Positions 5,023 to 12,571 of a stretch of DNA of 12,571 bases are shown here, in pieces. A program made the position numbers and the translations under genes. The notes under the pieces were generated by a model that was not told the DNA's origin, made no database searches, and saw nothing but the letters and a program-made list of their open reading frames with translations. Within the stretch, counting starts at the first letter, position 1. Each line of letters opens with the position of its first letter. Origin of the DNA: Ignavibacteriota bacterium (GTDB taxonomy: Bacteria; Bacteroidota; Ignavibacteria; Tepidaquicellales; Tepidaquicellaceae); the NCBI GenBank assembly GCA_003135995.1, contig PNBM01000079.1, positions 8,310 to 20,880 on the forward strand, in the 5' to 3' direction.

Positions 5023-7347
5023 TTATTTTACAGTTTGTTTTACCGCTTCAACTTCCAATTTCTTTTTAGGCGTTTTCATCTTTCCATTAGTTTTTTTCTC
5101 TTCTGCTTCGAATACAGCCATCGCAGTGATATTTACGATTTCATCAACATAGCACTGAGATGATAATAAATACACGGGGTGTTTTATACCAAGCAGCATT
5201 GGACCTATTGATGTTGCTCCGCCAAGAACACTAAGAAGTTTATATGCAATGTTTGCTGAAGTCAGGTCAGGACAAATAAGTACATTTGTATTTTCTTTTA
5301 AATCACTGAACGGGAACAGTTCCGAGATAACATCAGGCTTGAATGCAATATCTGCCTGCATTTCGCCTTCAATTATTATGTCGGGTCTTTTTACTTTCAC
5401 TATTTCCGTTGCGATTCTGACTTTATCTGATAATGGATGTTTAGTACTTCCGAAATTGCTGAATGAAAGCATCGCAACTTTTGGTTCGAAATGTAACTGT
5501 TTGACTTTATCATTAACTAGTATTGCAGTTGCCGCAAGCTCTTCTGCAGTCGGGTCTATATTTACAGTTGCATCTGCTATAAACACCGTCTTGTTTTTGA
5601 AAACCATCATATATAATCCGGCTATTTTATCGACACCTTCTTCTTTTCCGATAATTTGTAAAGCCGGTTTTATTGTATCAGCATAATTTTGACTCAATCC
5701 GGAAATTAATCCATCGGCATCTCCCATCCTTACCATCATCATTCCGAAAACATTTGGAGTAGTAATTAATCTTTCCGCATCAACAGTTGTAACACCTTTT
5801 CTCTGGCGTAATTTAAAGAACTCTTCGCAGTAAAGTTTAGTCATTTCACTTTTTCTCGGGTTAATAATTTCGATGTCATTCAAATCAAGACCGAGACCAA
5901 GCTCTTTTATTTTATTTTTAATTATTTCAGGTTTTCCAAGCAGAACAGGTCTTGCAATGTTATCTTCAGTTATAATTTGCGCGGCTCTCAAAATTTTTGA
6001 TTCTTCACCTTCGGGAAATACAATTTTTTTGGAACAACGTTGAGCCTTATGAACAAAGAATCTCATTATTTCTCTGGATTTTCCGAGCCGGGCTTCAAGT
6101 TCATCCCGGTATTGTTCGAAATCCTTTATGGGTGCTTTTGCAACACCTGATTCCATAGCAGCTTTTGCAACAGCAGCAGCTTCCCAGAATAATACTCTCG
6201 GGTCGAAAGGTTTCGGAATTATATATTCTCTTCCGAATTCAATTCTTCCGCCGCCATAAGCACGAATTACTGCATCAGGGACATCTTCTTTTGCTAAATT
6301 TGCAAGAGCATAAGATGCAGCTATTTTCATTTCTTCATTAATCGTTGTTGCTTTTACATCGAGTGCACCACGGAAAATAAACGGAAATCCAAGGACGTTA
6401 TTTACCTGGTTAGGGTAATCTGACCTTCCGGTTGCCATAATTAAATCGTCTCTTGCACTCATTGCTTCTTCGTATTCAATTTCCGGATTTGGGTTTGCCA
6501 TAGCGAAAATTACAGGATTATCTGCCATAGACTTAACCATTTCTTTAGATAAAATTCCTTTTGCAGATACTCCGCAAAATGCATCGGCACCTTTCATCAC
6601 TTCCGCAAGATTACGCATTTCTGTATCCTGTGCAAAATATTCTTTGTATGGGTTCATTCCTTTTACTCTTCCTTTATAAACGACTCCGTTTGTATCTACC
6701 AATATCATATTTTCTCTTTTAACCCCAAGACTTTCGTATAGCTTAGCACAGGCAATACCTGCAGCCCCGGCTCCGCTAAATACAACTTTTATTTCACCAA
6801 TCTTTTTATTTACAATTTCAAGAGTGTTCAAAAGTGCTGCGCCGCTGATGATGGCTGTACCGTGCTGGTCATCATGAAATACAGGAATACTCATTATTTT
6901 TTTAAGCTCCTCTTCGATATAAAAACATTCCGGAGCTTTTATGTCTTCGAGATTTATTCCTCCGAATGTCGGCTCGAGCATTTTTACTGCCCTGATAATT
7001 TCATCGGAATTTAAAGTATCTAATTCTATATCGAATACATCGACATCTGCAAATCTTTTAAACAATACTCCTTTGCCTTCCATCACAGGTTTTCCTGCTA
7101 AGGCACCGATATTACCTAATCCCAGAACTGCTGTGCCATTCGAAACGACTGCAACGAGATTTCCTTTTGCAGTATATAAATAAGCATCATCAGGATTAGC
7201 TTCGATTTCTAAACACGGATCCGCAACTCCGGGCGTATAAGCGAGTGATAATTCTCTTTGAGTTGTACATGGTTTTGTTGAAACGACCTCGATCTTTCCG
7301 GGTCTGCCAAGTTTATGATAGTCAAGAGCAACTTGTTTTCCAATCAT
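5023..7347 (-). CDS. maeB: Malic enzyme fused to a phosphotransacetylase-like domain (MaeB type)
   Basis: Predicted cytoplasmic malic enzyme that decarboxylates malate to pyruvate while reducing NAD(P), linking the TCA cycle to pyruvate and acetyl-CoA. The 774 residues match the two-domain MaeB architecture. Residues 1-425 are the malic enzyme: AYTPGVA with the catalytic Tyr37, [11 protein letters not shown] with the Lys at 92, the metal-site motifs NLEDI (132-136) and FHDDQHGTA (158-165), the nucleotide loop GAGAAG (192-197) and MANPNPE. Residues 430-750 are a phosphotransacetylase-like domain ([42 protein letters not shown]). In characterised MaeB proteins this domain is regulatory, responding to acetyl-CoA, and not catalytic. 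A Lys-rich tail follows (751-774). The start is fixed by GGAGGA (complement of 7355-7360), 7 bases from the ATG. Cofactor preference (NADP versus NAD) cannot be read with confidence. Confidence 0.93.
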   Translation of the reverse strand: MIGKQVALDYHKLGRPGKIEVVSTKPCTTQRELSLAYTPGVADPCLEIEANPDDAYLYTAKGNLVAVVSNGTAVLGLGNIGALAGKPVMEGKGVLFKRFADVDVFDIELDTLNSDEIIRAVKMLEPTFGGINLEDIKAPECFYIEEELKKIMSIPVFHDDQHGTAIISGAALLNTLEIVNKKIGEIKVVFSGAGAAGIACAKLYESLGVKRENMILVDTNGVVYKGRVKGMNPYKEYFAQDTEMRNLAEVMKGADAFCGVSAKGILSKEMVKSMADNPVIFAMANPNPEIEYEEAMSARDDLIMATGRSDYPNQVNNVLGFPFIFRGALDVKATTINEEMKIAASYALANLAKEDVPDAVIRAYGGGRIEFGREYIIPKPFDPRVLFWEAAAVAKAAMESGVAKAPIKDFEQYRDELEARLGKSREIMRFFVHKAQRCSKKIVFPEGEESKILRAAQIITEDNIARPVLLGKPEIIKNKIKELGLGLDLNDIEIINPRKSEMTKLYCEEFFKLRQRKGVTTVDAERLITTPNVFGMMMVRMGDADGLISGLSQNYADTIKPALQIIGKEEGVDKIAGLYMMVFKNKTVFIADATVNIDPTAEELAATAILVNDKVKQLHFEPKVAMLSFSNFGSTKHPLSDKVRIATEIVKVKRPDIIIEGEMQADIAFKPDVISELFPFSDLKENTNVLICPDLTSANIAYKLLSVLGGATSIGPMLLGIKHPVYLLSSQCYVDEIVNITAMAVFEAEEKKTNGKMKTPKKKLEVEAVKQTVK

Positions 7348-7604
7348 ATTTTTATCCTCCGATTGGTTTGTTTTATAAAATGATTTGAGCGTAAATATAC
7401 TTTAAAAATAATCAAAAAATAATAATAATTTTTTTACTGTTTGATTATAATTCCGATAATATTCATTAAATTAATATATTAGATATAAATGTTTGATTTC
7501 CTTTCAATTATATTGTAACATTTTTTTACAAAATTTTATTTTAATTATGTTAATTTGAATTTCGATTTTATGTATATTTGTAGATTATAAAAATTAAAAT
7601 AAGA
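7348..7604. other. Divergent promoter region between maeB and the receptor gene
   Basis: 257 bases of very AT-rich DNA containing no gene. On the minus side it holds the maeB Shine-Dalgarno at 7355-7360 and a TATATTTA sequence (complement of 7392-7399) that could be a -7/-10 box. On the plus side it holds the -7 box for the receptor gene at 7573-7580. Confidence 0.6.
7554..7580 (+). promoter_or_regulatory. Bacteroidota-type promoter for the outer-membrane receptor gene
   Basis: TATATTTG at 7573-7580 fits the Bacteroidetes -7 consensus TAnnTTTG exactly, and TTTG at 7554-7557 could be the -33 box. The 15-base spacing is somewhat shorter than usual, so the -33 assignment is uncertain. Transcription would start a few bases downstream of 7580, giving a short A-rich leader before the ATG at 7605, which has no Shine-Dalgarno. 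Confidence 0.5.
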
Positions 7605-10082
7605 ATGAAGATATTATACATTTTTTTGATTGTTACAATTTCGTTCGCTTCAATTAATTCTTATTCGCAGGATAGAAGAAATAGAAGGCAAAATGAAAAT
7701 TCCGATAAAAAAGGAAAAGTAAGCGGAAAGGTCATAGATGAAACAGGCAATACGCCTCTGGAATCGGCAACAGTTCAACTTTTGCGTGCAAGAGACTCAT
7801 CACTCGTAACAGGTGCTTCAACAGGCAAAGATGGAAAATTTGTATTGGATGCACCTTTCGGAAGGTTTAAATTAAGAATTAGTTTTATTGGATATAACAA
7901 CGCTGTTATAAATAATATATCTATAAATCCCCAGAGCCTTGAATTCGATGCAGGTGAAATAAAATTAACCGCCGGCTCGGAGATGACTACAAAAGAGATA
8001 GTAGTGGAAGCAGAAGTTCCACTTATGGAAAATCAAATTGATAAAAAAGTTTACAATGTTGAGAAAAATATAATCAGCGAAAGCGGTTCTGCAACCGATG
8101 TTTTAAAAAATGTCCCTTCCGTTTCTGTTGATGAAGAAGGCAGGGTAAGTTTAAGAGGAAGCGGGAATGTGAGGATTTTAATTAATGGCAGACCTTCAAC
8201 TATGCTTGGTACTGACCCGGCGGCGGTATTAGACCAAATTCCGGCGAACACTATTCAAAGCATAGAAATTATCAACAATCCTTCCTCAAAATATGACCCC
8301 GAAGGAACTGCAGGAATAATTAATATTATTCTTAAAAAAAGTTTAGATGACGGATATAATGCAAATGCGAGTATTTCGGGTGGTACTAAAGATAAATATA
8401 ATAGTTCGGTTGGACTGAGCCTCAGAAAAAATATGTTTAACATATTCGGAAGATATAGTTTTCGTCTTAACAATAACGGGGGAACGGGTGCAACAATCAG
8501 ACAAAATTATTTAAGTGATTCGGCTTATTATACAAACCAGTATAACATTACGAATAGACGAATGACCGGACATATGGTAAATGCGGGAATTGATTTTGAA
8601 CCGGACAGGAAGAATCTTATAAGTCTATCCGGCTCATATAATTACAGGGATAGAACTTCGAATGATAATAATCTTTACCAGACGATAAGCAGTTCAAGTA
8701 TTCTTCTTCAGGATTATAACAGGTTTAATACAGGAGACGAATCAAATAATAATGTTGACCTTAATCTTACTTACAGGCTTAAATTTCAGAAACCCAAAGA
8801 AGAATTAAATGCGGCTTTGCTTTTTTCTCATGCAAAAGAGCAGGAACCTGAAACGTACAGGCAGATAGATAATTTCACTAATGCCCTGACACTATTGCAA
8901 AATGATGCTACAGATTTTAATCTTGATATGTACACCGCGAAAGCTGATTATTATCATCCTTTAGATGATAAAGCCCGCTGGGAAATGGGCTATCAGAGCC
9001 AGTTCCGGAAGACAACGGATAATTACTCTTCGCAGTATTATGATTTCATCAATTCACAATGGATTTATAATACATTACTTAGCAATGATTTTACTTATCA
9101 GGACCAGATTCATGCATTGTACGGATTGTACGCAAATTATTATAAAGATTTTGGGTATCAGTTCGGTTTGAGGGTTGAGCAAACTTATTCGAAATCAATT
9201 CAATATACTCAAAACAAAACTTTTGAAAATAATTATTTCAGTTTTTTCCCGAGTATTTATTTATCTCAATCCATCGATAAAACCAATGAACTGCAAATAA
9301 GTTATACACGCAGGATAAACCGCCCGAGGATTGATAATTTAAATCCTTTCATAGATTATTCTGACCCGCAAAATCTGCGACAGGGAAATCCATATTTGAA
9401 ACCTGAGTATGTAAATGCTTTTGAGCTTGGATATCTGAGATATTTTTCTTCAATAGTTCTGACTAATTCTATTTTTTATAAACAGACCAATAATGTAATA
9501 AACAGGATAATTTCCGTTTCTGACAGCGGAGTTTCACTTATGACATTTGAAAATCTCGCAAAAGCAGAATCATACGGGATTGAATTTATATTGACAGGAA
9601 ATATTTTAAAATGGTGGAACATAAACGGAAACTTCAGTTATTTTAAAACAATAATATCCGGTGGAGCTAACGGTGAACTTGATAATAATTCTTATAACTG
9701 GTCGACGAAATTTATGACGAGTATGAGTTTTCCGAAAATTATTGATGTGCAGATTTCATATAATTATTCGGGAAAAATTTTGACAGCACAGGGTAGTCTT
9801 GAACCATTCCAGTCTATGGATATTGCAATGAAAAAAGATTTTATGCAGAAGAAAGTAAGTTTATCTCTAAGGGTAAGTGATATTTTTAATACAATGAAGT
9901 TCGCTTATAATTCAAGCGGAACAGGATTCATAACTAATTTTGTAAGGAAACGTGATTCAAGAAATGCATTTCTGACTTTATCTATAAGGCTCGGAACCGA
10001 CCAAAACCAACAACAAAGAAACAGGAAAAAAAGAGAACAGCAGGACGACAACAATAACGATAATCCTTCGAATGATTATTAA
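7605..10082 (+). CDS. TonB-dependent-receptor-like outer-membrane beta-barrel protein
   Basis: An 825-residue predicted outer-membrane protein. Residues 1-21 look like a signal peptide: Lys2, a hydrophobic stretch, then SINSYS before QD. After a basic, polar linker, residues 38-122 form a carboxypeptidase-regulatory-like domain (GKVSGKVIDETGNTPLESATV with ISFIGY). A plug domain follows at about 145-245, with SATDVLKNVPSVSVDEEGRVSLRG, ILINGRPS, IQSIEIINNPSSKYDPEGTAGIINIILKK. Residues 250-797 are alternating aromatic-rich strands typical of the Bacteroidota outer-membrane beta-barrel group, including YTRRINRPRIDNLNPF and GNPYLKPEYVNAFELGY. The last 28 residues (798-825) are a hydrophilic Gln/Arg/Asp/Asn tail after the final strand, ending in Tyr. 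It stands alone, with no SusD-like partner or TonB genes nearby, so no substrate can be named. The family call is firm; transport function is inferred. Confidence 0.9.
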   Translation: MKILYIFLIVTISFASINSYSQDRRNRRQNENSDKKGKVSGKVIDETGNTPLESATVQLLRARDSSLVTGASTGKDGKFVLDAPFGRFKLRISFIGYNNAVINNISINPQSLEFDAGEIKLTAGSEMTTKEIVVEAEVPLMENQIDKKVYNVEKNIISESGSATDVLKNVPSVSVDEEGRVSLRGSGNVRILINGRPSTMLGTDPAAVLDQIPANTIQSIEIINNPSSKYDPEGTAGIINIILKKSLDDGYNANASISGGTKDKYNSSVGLSLRKNMFNIFGRYSFRLNNNGGTGATIRQNYLSDSAYYTNQYNITNRRMTGHMVNAGIDFEPDRKNLISLSGSYNYRDRTSNDNNLYQTISSSSILLQDYNRFNTGDESNNNVDLNLTYRLKFQKPKEELNAALLFSHAKEQEPETYRQIDNFTNALTLLQNDATDFNLDMYTAKADYYHPLDDKARWEMGYQSQFRKTTDNYSSQYYDFINSQWIYNTLLSNDFTYQDQIHALYGLYANYYKDFGYQFGLRVEQTYSKSIQYTQNKTFENNYFSFFPSIYLSQSIDKTNELQISYTRRINRPRIDNLNPFIDYSDPQNLRQGNPYLKPEYVNAFELGYLRYFSSIVLTNSIFYKQTNNVINRIISVSDSGVSLMTFENLAKAESYGIEFILTGNILKWWNINGNFSYFKTIISGGANGELDNNSYNWSTKFMTSMSFPKIIDVQISYNYSGKILTAQGSLEPFQSMDIAMKKDFMQKKVSLSLRVSDIFNTMKFAYNSSGTGFITNFVRKRDSRNAFLTLSIRLGTDQNQQQRNRKKREQQDDNNNDNPSNDY

Positions 10083-10090
10083 ATAACCAT

Positions 10091-10121
10091 CCTTTGCATT
10101 CAATATTATTGAATGCAAAGG
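10091..10121. terminator. Bidirectional terminator-like hairpin
   Basis: A perfect 14-bp stem, CCTTTGCATTCAAT (10091-10104) with ATTGAATGCAAAGG (10108-10121), around an ATT loop. It sits between the convergent receptor and methyltransferase genes, 9 bases after one stop and 15 before the other. No clean T-run follows on either strand, so its strength as an intrinsic terminator is uncertain. The arms do not belong to the CGTTCCC repeat family. Confidence 0.6.
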
Positions 10122-10136
10122 AATAAATTATTTCAA

Positions 10137-10943
10137 TTATTTAATCGTCATAAGGAAACGTTTTTTATTAGGTACGTAATAACCTTTCGAAGATGTTTTG
10201 TAAGGAGCCATTGTCTTTCGAATCGTATCTTTCACTATATCCATACCGTAATTTTGAATTGCCATTACGGCGATTCCCGGAGATAACAAACCGAACAACA
10301 TTGTTTCTTCGTCCGGATAAATCCACGCAGCATCTACAGTTTCATTTGTTAAAGGTGTTAATCCCGCTTCACGTGCGAATGCTTCTAACTCTCCATCGCC
10401 TGAAAAAGTGAACGGGTCAAAATTATAAGGAATATTTGCCAATGAAACTATTTCATGTATATAATCCATCGTTCCACAATCTTCAGGTTTTCCAAATACT
10501 CCAATCACCAATCTTCCTCCTCTTTTTGTAACTCTTGTAGCTTCATCGAGAACGAGATTCGGGTCTTTATGAATCTGAAATGCATCCATGCCCGTAACAA
10601 TGTCGAACGAATAATCTTCAAAAGGAAGGTTTGCCATATCTCCAAGAACAAAACTTCCGTTAGGCACGCGTTCATTTGCAATCTTCAATGTGGTCTCTGA
10701 CGCTTCTAAACCTGAAACTCTTGCTCCGCGATTTGCCGCCATCTGACAAAATAATCCTGTTCCGCAGCCAACGTCAAGAAAATTAGTATAGGATTGAATG
10801 TTACACCTGTTTAAAACAGCATCATAGAATGGTTTTCCCTGGATTTCCTGATATTCAGCCCAGTCGCGGGCTCTGGCTCCCCAGGTTTTAGTTTGCGTCT
10901 CTGTTACCTGAGAACGCTTTGCCTTTTCTATTATTATTGACAT
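10137..10943 (-). CDS. Class I SAM-dependent methyltransferase
   Basis: A 268-residue predicted cytoplasmic methyltransferase of the UbiE/type-11 kind. Motif I, LDVGCGTGLF, is at 56-65. An acidic residue ends the second strand (GLEAS, Glu80). LGDMANLPFEDYSFDIVTGMDAFQIHKDP (100-128) contains the adenine-region Asp and the motif II/post-II stretch, and RVTKRGGRLVIGVF (137-150) is motif III. The N-terminal 50 residues (SQVTETQTKTWGARARDWAEYQE) resemble the cap found on small-molecule methyltransferases. The C-terminal 100 residues have no recognised motif and probably shape the acceptor site. The start is supported by GGGAGGA (complement of 10951-10957), 7 bases before the ATG. There is no operon partner, so the substrate is unknown; DNA or rRNA methylation is not suggested by any motif. 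Confidence 0.88.
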   Translation of the reverse strand: MSIIIEKAKRSQVTETQTKTWGARARDWAEYQEIQGKPFYDAVLNRCNIQSYTNFLDVGCGTGLFCQMAANRGARVSGLEASETTLKIANERVPNGSFVLGDMANLPFEDYSFDIVTGMDAFQIHKDPNLVLDEATRVTKRGGRLVIGVFGKPEDCGTMDYIHEIVSLANIPYNFDPFTFSGDGELEAFAREAGLTPLTNETVDAAWIYPDEETMLFGLLSPGIAVMAIQNYGMDIVKDTIRKTMAPYKTSSKGYYVPNKKRFLMTIK

Positions 10944-11231
10944 AAAATTTTCCTCCCGGATATATTAATTAATTATTTTGAATAAATTAAAATGAATTTT
11001 TCAATACAGCAGAAAAGTTAGATAGTTGAACTCACAATTTTATTACATAAAAATTAAATCTGCCATCAAAATTATTTTAACGGTTGTTAAAATTTACAAC
11101 TTTCATTAATATTATAAAGTTTCAGACAATTCAAACATTCTTGTCTAATCTATTTTTTAATTCCACAAAGTAATTTTCGTTCACCGCGGCTGGCAATAAT
11201 CCGGACGAAATACAATGAATTTTGGAACGCA
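10944..11231. other. AT-rich intergenic DNA upstream of the 21-bp array
   Basis: Contains the presumed methyltransferase promoter at its left end, with no convincing boxes. It has a perfect 8-bp hairpin, ATTTTAAC/GTTAAAAT, at 11074-11093 with a GGTT loop, and a 6-bp AGACAA/TTGTCT pair at 11124-11146. A short GC-richer island lies near 11180-11207. No open frame with a plausible start is seen. Confidence 0.5.
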
Positions 11232-11546
11232 AATATTCTAAACATTAATAAAATTATTCCGCAGAATAATATTAACATTGTGCAGATAAACGACAACATT
11301 CCGCACATAAACGACAACATTCTGCACATAAACGACAACATTCTGCACATAAACGACAACATTGCACACATAAACGACAACATTGCGCACATAAACGACA
11401 ACATTTTGCACATAAACGACAACATTCCGCACATAAACGACAACATTTTGCACATAAACGATAACATTTTGCACATAAATAACAACATTCTGCACATAAA
11501 CGACAACATTCTGCACATTTATAATAAAATTGTTCACATTTTAAAA
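11232..11546. repeat. 21-bp tandem repeat array (minisatellite), about 15 units
   Basis: The unit AACATT-NNN-CACATAAACGAC repeats head to tail every 21 bases. Ten well-conserved units run from 11295 to 11504. Degraded units extend it on the left (starting 11232, 11253, 11274) and on the right (11505, 11526). Between 11295 and 11461 the only variation is the NNN triplet: CCG, CTG, CTG, GCA, GCG, TTG, CCG, TTG. The later units add just four base changes outside the triplet up to 11504. Because 21 is a multiple of three, five of the six frames cross the array without a stop. In one plus frame the unit reads N-I-x-H-I-N-D, which places Ile at both a and d of a heptad. That frame is open from 11118 to 11585 but has no ATG or TTG and only a GTG at 11280 without a ribosome site, so coding is not supported. 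Confidence 0.9.
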
Positions 11547-11548
11547 AC

Positions 11549-11581
11549 AAAAGTGCAAAATTTGCTCATTTATGCACTTTT
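11549..11581 (+). terminator. Hairpin with terminal T-run just after the 21-bp array
   Basis: The arms AAAAGTGCA (11549-11557) and TGCACTTTT (11573-11581) are perfectly complementary with a 15-base loop, and the right arm ends in four T's. The layout (A's, stem, T's) fits a weak bidirectional intrinsic terminator. It could end a transcript crossing the array, but no promoter for such a transcript is identified. Confidence 0.4.
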
Positions 11582-11585
11582 CTAA

Positions 11586-11915
11586 TCCATCCCAAACGAT
11601 AAATTATTCAAATAATAATTCTTTTTTAGAGAGAACCCACACAAATAAGAAAAGAATAGCTATTTAACAGGGATTAAATCAAAATTACTTATAACTATTT
11701 ATCGAAATATATTAATAGCGATATTTCATATACTAATTTATTCGTTGACATTTAATGTAACATTATTTATGTTGTCGAAAGCTGCAATTTAAATATTTAC
11801 CATTTTATCCTGAAAAATTGCATAACATTTCCGAAAAAATCAAGCAATTGAAAGAACCTTTGATATTAAAAGGATAACATATTTTTTTAATTAATTAAAA
11901 GGAAGGATTAACGTT
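11586..11915. other. AT-rich leader region of the FN3-like gene
   Basis: 330 bases without a gene. A 7-bp inverted repeat, GAAATAT/ATATTTC, lies at 11704-11727. TTGACA at 11745-11750 with TATGTT at 11768-11773 (17-base spacing) resembles a sigma-70-type promoter, and a perfect AATGT/ACATT palindrome at 11754-11764 lies between the two boxes and could be an operator. The Shine-Dalgarno GGAAGGA at 11901-11907 precedes the ATG at 11916 by 8 bases. The promoter assignment is tentative because this lineage usually uses other consensus boxes. Confidence 0.4.
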
Positions 11916-12533
11916 ATGAAAAAGTATTTGCAAGAAATGCTCCAGGAAATCGTGAGTTTAGAAAAAGGAATTAACGCAAACGCAGCTGATTGGACAAACC
12001 AACCTGTAACATTAGCTCAGATAACAGCTTTAAAAACTGATTTAACTAATTGCGGAACTGCAATTGATACCGCTGAAGCAACTGCATTGGGCGCAAGGCA
12101 CGCCGGTTTGACAAAAAATGCTGAGGCTCTAAAAATATATAATCAGGCACAAAATCTTGCTTACGGAATTTATGCCAATAATCCGGATAAATTGGCTGAA
12201 TATGGAATTAAACCAAGAAGAGAACCATCAAAAGTTCCGCCTCCTACAGATATTCTCGCAATAGAAATTTCAGATAATACAGATGGAGAAGGATTTAATC
12301 TTATGTTAACAGCAAAAGACCCTGTTGCTATTAATTATGAATGGCAAAAAGGTCAGGGCTTAGACCCGAAAGATATGCATACAATACCTGATATGATATT
12401 TTTCAAAATTACATCCAAAATTCAATTCATTGACGATAATGTCACAAAAGGAGTTCGTTATTTTTATAGAGTCCGCGCCTTAAACCGCGCCGGACAAGGA
12501 CCCTGGAGCGAACCGGTAAGCCGAGTACAGTAA
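11916..12533 (+). CDS. Unrecognised protein: helical N-terminus plus fibronectin-III-like C-terminus
   Basis: A 205-residue protein with a clear Shine-Dalgarno, so a real gene is likely. Residues 1-95 are predicted helical and Ala/Leu/Thr-rich (LTNCGTAIDTAEATALGARHAGLTKNAEALKIYNQAQNLAYGIY), ending in DKLAEYGIKPRREPSKVPPP, a basic, Pro-rich hinge at 91-110. Residues 111-205 look like one fibronectin type III fold: alternating strands and the typical closing pattern VRYFYRVRALNRAGQGPWSEPVSRVQ, with Tyr and Trp where FN3 domains have them. No signal peptide, lipobox or membrane segment is visible, so the product appears cytoplasmic unless exported by a non-classical route. There is a single Cys (46). 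It stands alone downstream of the 21-bp array, with unrelated genes on the left. No enzymatic motif is visible; a binding or structural role is only a guess. Confidence 0.8.
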   Translation: MKKYLQEMLQEIVSLEKGINANAADWTNQPVTLAQITALKTDLTNCGTAIDTAEATALGARHAGLTKNAEALKIYNQAQNLAYGIYANNPDKLAEYGIKPRREPSKVPPPTDILAIEISDNTDGEGFNLMLTAKDPVAINYEWQKGQGLDPKDMHTIPDMIFFKITSKIQFIDDNVTKGVRYFYRVRALNRAGQGPWSEPVSRVQ

Positions 12534-12550
12534 AATTATATTCATCCTTT

Positions 12551-12571
12551 CGTTCCCGATGTCACCATCGG
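12551..12571. repeat. Truncated hairpin repeat at the window edge
   Basis: CGTTCCC at 12551-12557 overlaps the left arm of a 6-bp inverted repeat, CCGATG (12556-12561) with CATCGG (12566-12571), around a TCAC loop. If the sequence continues with GAACG, this is another member of the CGTTCCC-armed hairpin family. The window ends before that can be seen. Confidence 0.55.

Noticed and set aside
5249..5686. Plus-strand reading frame opposite the malic enzyme gene
   Set aside because: It lies wholly inside the well-supported maeB gene on the other strand, has Ser/Ile-rich composition and no family motifs.
11180..11196. 16S rRNA fragment (CCGCGGCTGG resembles the 530-loop region)
   Set aside because: The similarity covers only about ten bases and the flanks do not match rRNA.
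11274..11525. DnaA boxes or a replication origin in the array
   Set aside because: The best match in the unit (TTATGTGCA on the minus strand) fits only 6 of 9 positions of the DnaA box, and no dnaA or replication gene is nearby.
11232..11546. CRISPR array
   Set aside because: The 21-bp units are directly contiguous with no unique spacers, and no cas genes are nearby.
11150..11550. Minus-strand proteins across the array (Cys-rich, Met/Phe/Cys-rich or Val/Tyr-rich readings)
   Set aside because: All three minus frames are open only because the unit is a multiple of three without stops. None has a ribosome site with a start outside the array, and the residue content is implausible.
11769..11777. 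Inverted single unit of the 21-bp array (ATGTTGTCG)
   Set aside because: Only nine bases match the reverse complement of the unit, which is not beyond chance in this AT-rich region.

Overview
The window looks like chromosomal DNA of an AT-rich Gram-negative bacterium of the Bacteroidota/Ignavibacteriota (FCB) group. The main evidence is a large outer-membrane receptor built as a carboxypeptidase-regulatory-like domain, a plug and a beta-barrel, plus a TAnnTTTG-type -7 promoter box in front of it. Several genes (ugd, the FmdB-like gene, maeB, the methyltransferase and the last gene) have clear purine-rich Shine-Dalgarno sequences. That is less typical of classical Bacteroidetes and makes an Ignavibacteria-like member plausible. 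This placement is inference; there is no rRNA or other phylogenetic marker here.

Layout. 1-238: two copies of a 92-bp palindromic repeat and a heptamer stutter. 239-3150 (+): nucleotide-sugar genes rfbA, rfbC and ugd. 3151-3297: a hairpin-rich convergent gap. 3298-4251 (-): a UDP-glucuronate decarboxylase-like SDR gene with a TTG start. 4252-4609: a divergent intergenic region with a composite palindromic repeat. 4610-4843 (+): a small FmdB-type zinc-ribbon protein. 4844-5022: two related hairpin repeats. 5023-7347 (-): a malic enzyme fused to a phosphotransacetylase-like domain. 7605-10082 (+): the outer-membrane receptor. 10137-10943 (-): a SAM-dependent methyltransferase. 10944-11915: a long non-coding stretch with a 21-bp tandem array. 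11916-12533 (+): an unrecognised protein with a helical N-terminus and a fibronectin-III-like C-terminus. The window ends inside another hairpin repeat.

How the genes fit together. RfbA and RfbC belong to dTDP-L-rhamnose-type synthesis; their partners RfbB and RfbD are not in the window. Ugd oxidises UDP-glucose to UDP-glucuronate, and the convergent SDR enzyme is predicted to decarboxylate that to UDP-xylose. The left third therefore supplies activated sugars for surface polysaccharide or glycan. The remaining genes (malic enzyme, receptor, methyltransferase, FN3-like protein) look like unrelated single-gene units, most with their own promoter regions.

The most unusual content is in the intergenic DNA. 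There are at least four kinds of small repeat, some nested inside one another: heptamer stutters placed on gene borders, a family of hairpins with CGTTCCC/GGGAACG arms, a hairpin of the type that translates as WIPAFAGMT flanked by an 11-bp direct duplication, and a 21-bp array (about 15 units, 10 near-identical). Variation in that array is almost confined to one triplet, and one frame reads as an ideal Ile/Ile heptad. No convincing new multi-gene system is visible; the 21-bp array and the orphan FN3-like protein are the best candidates for something undescribed.
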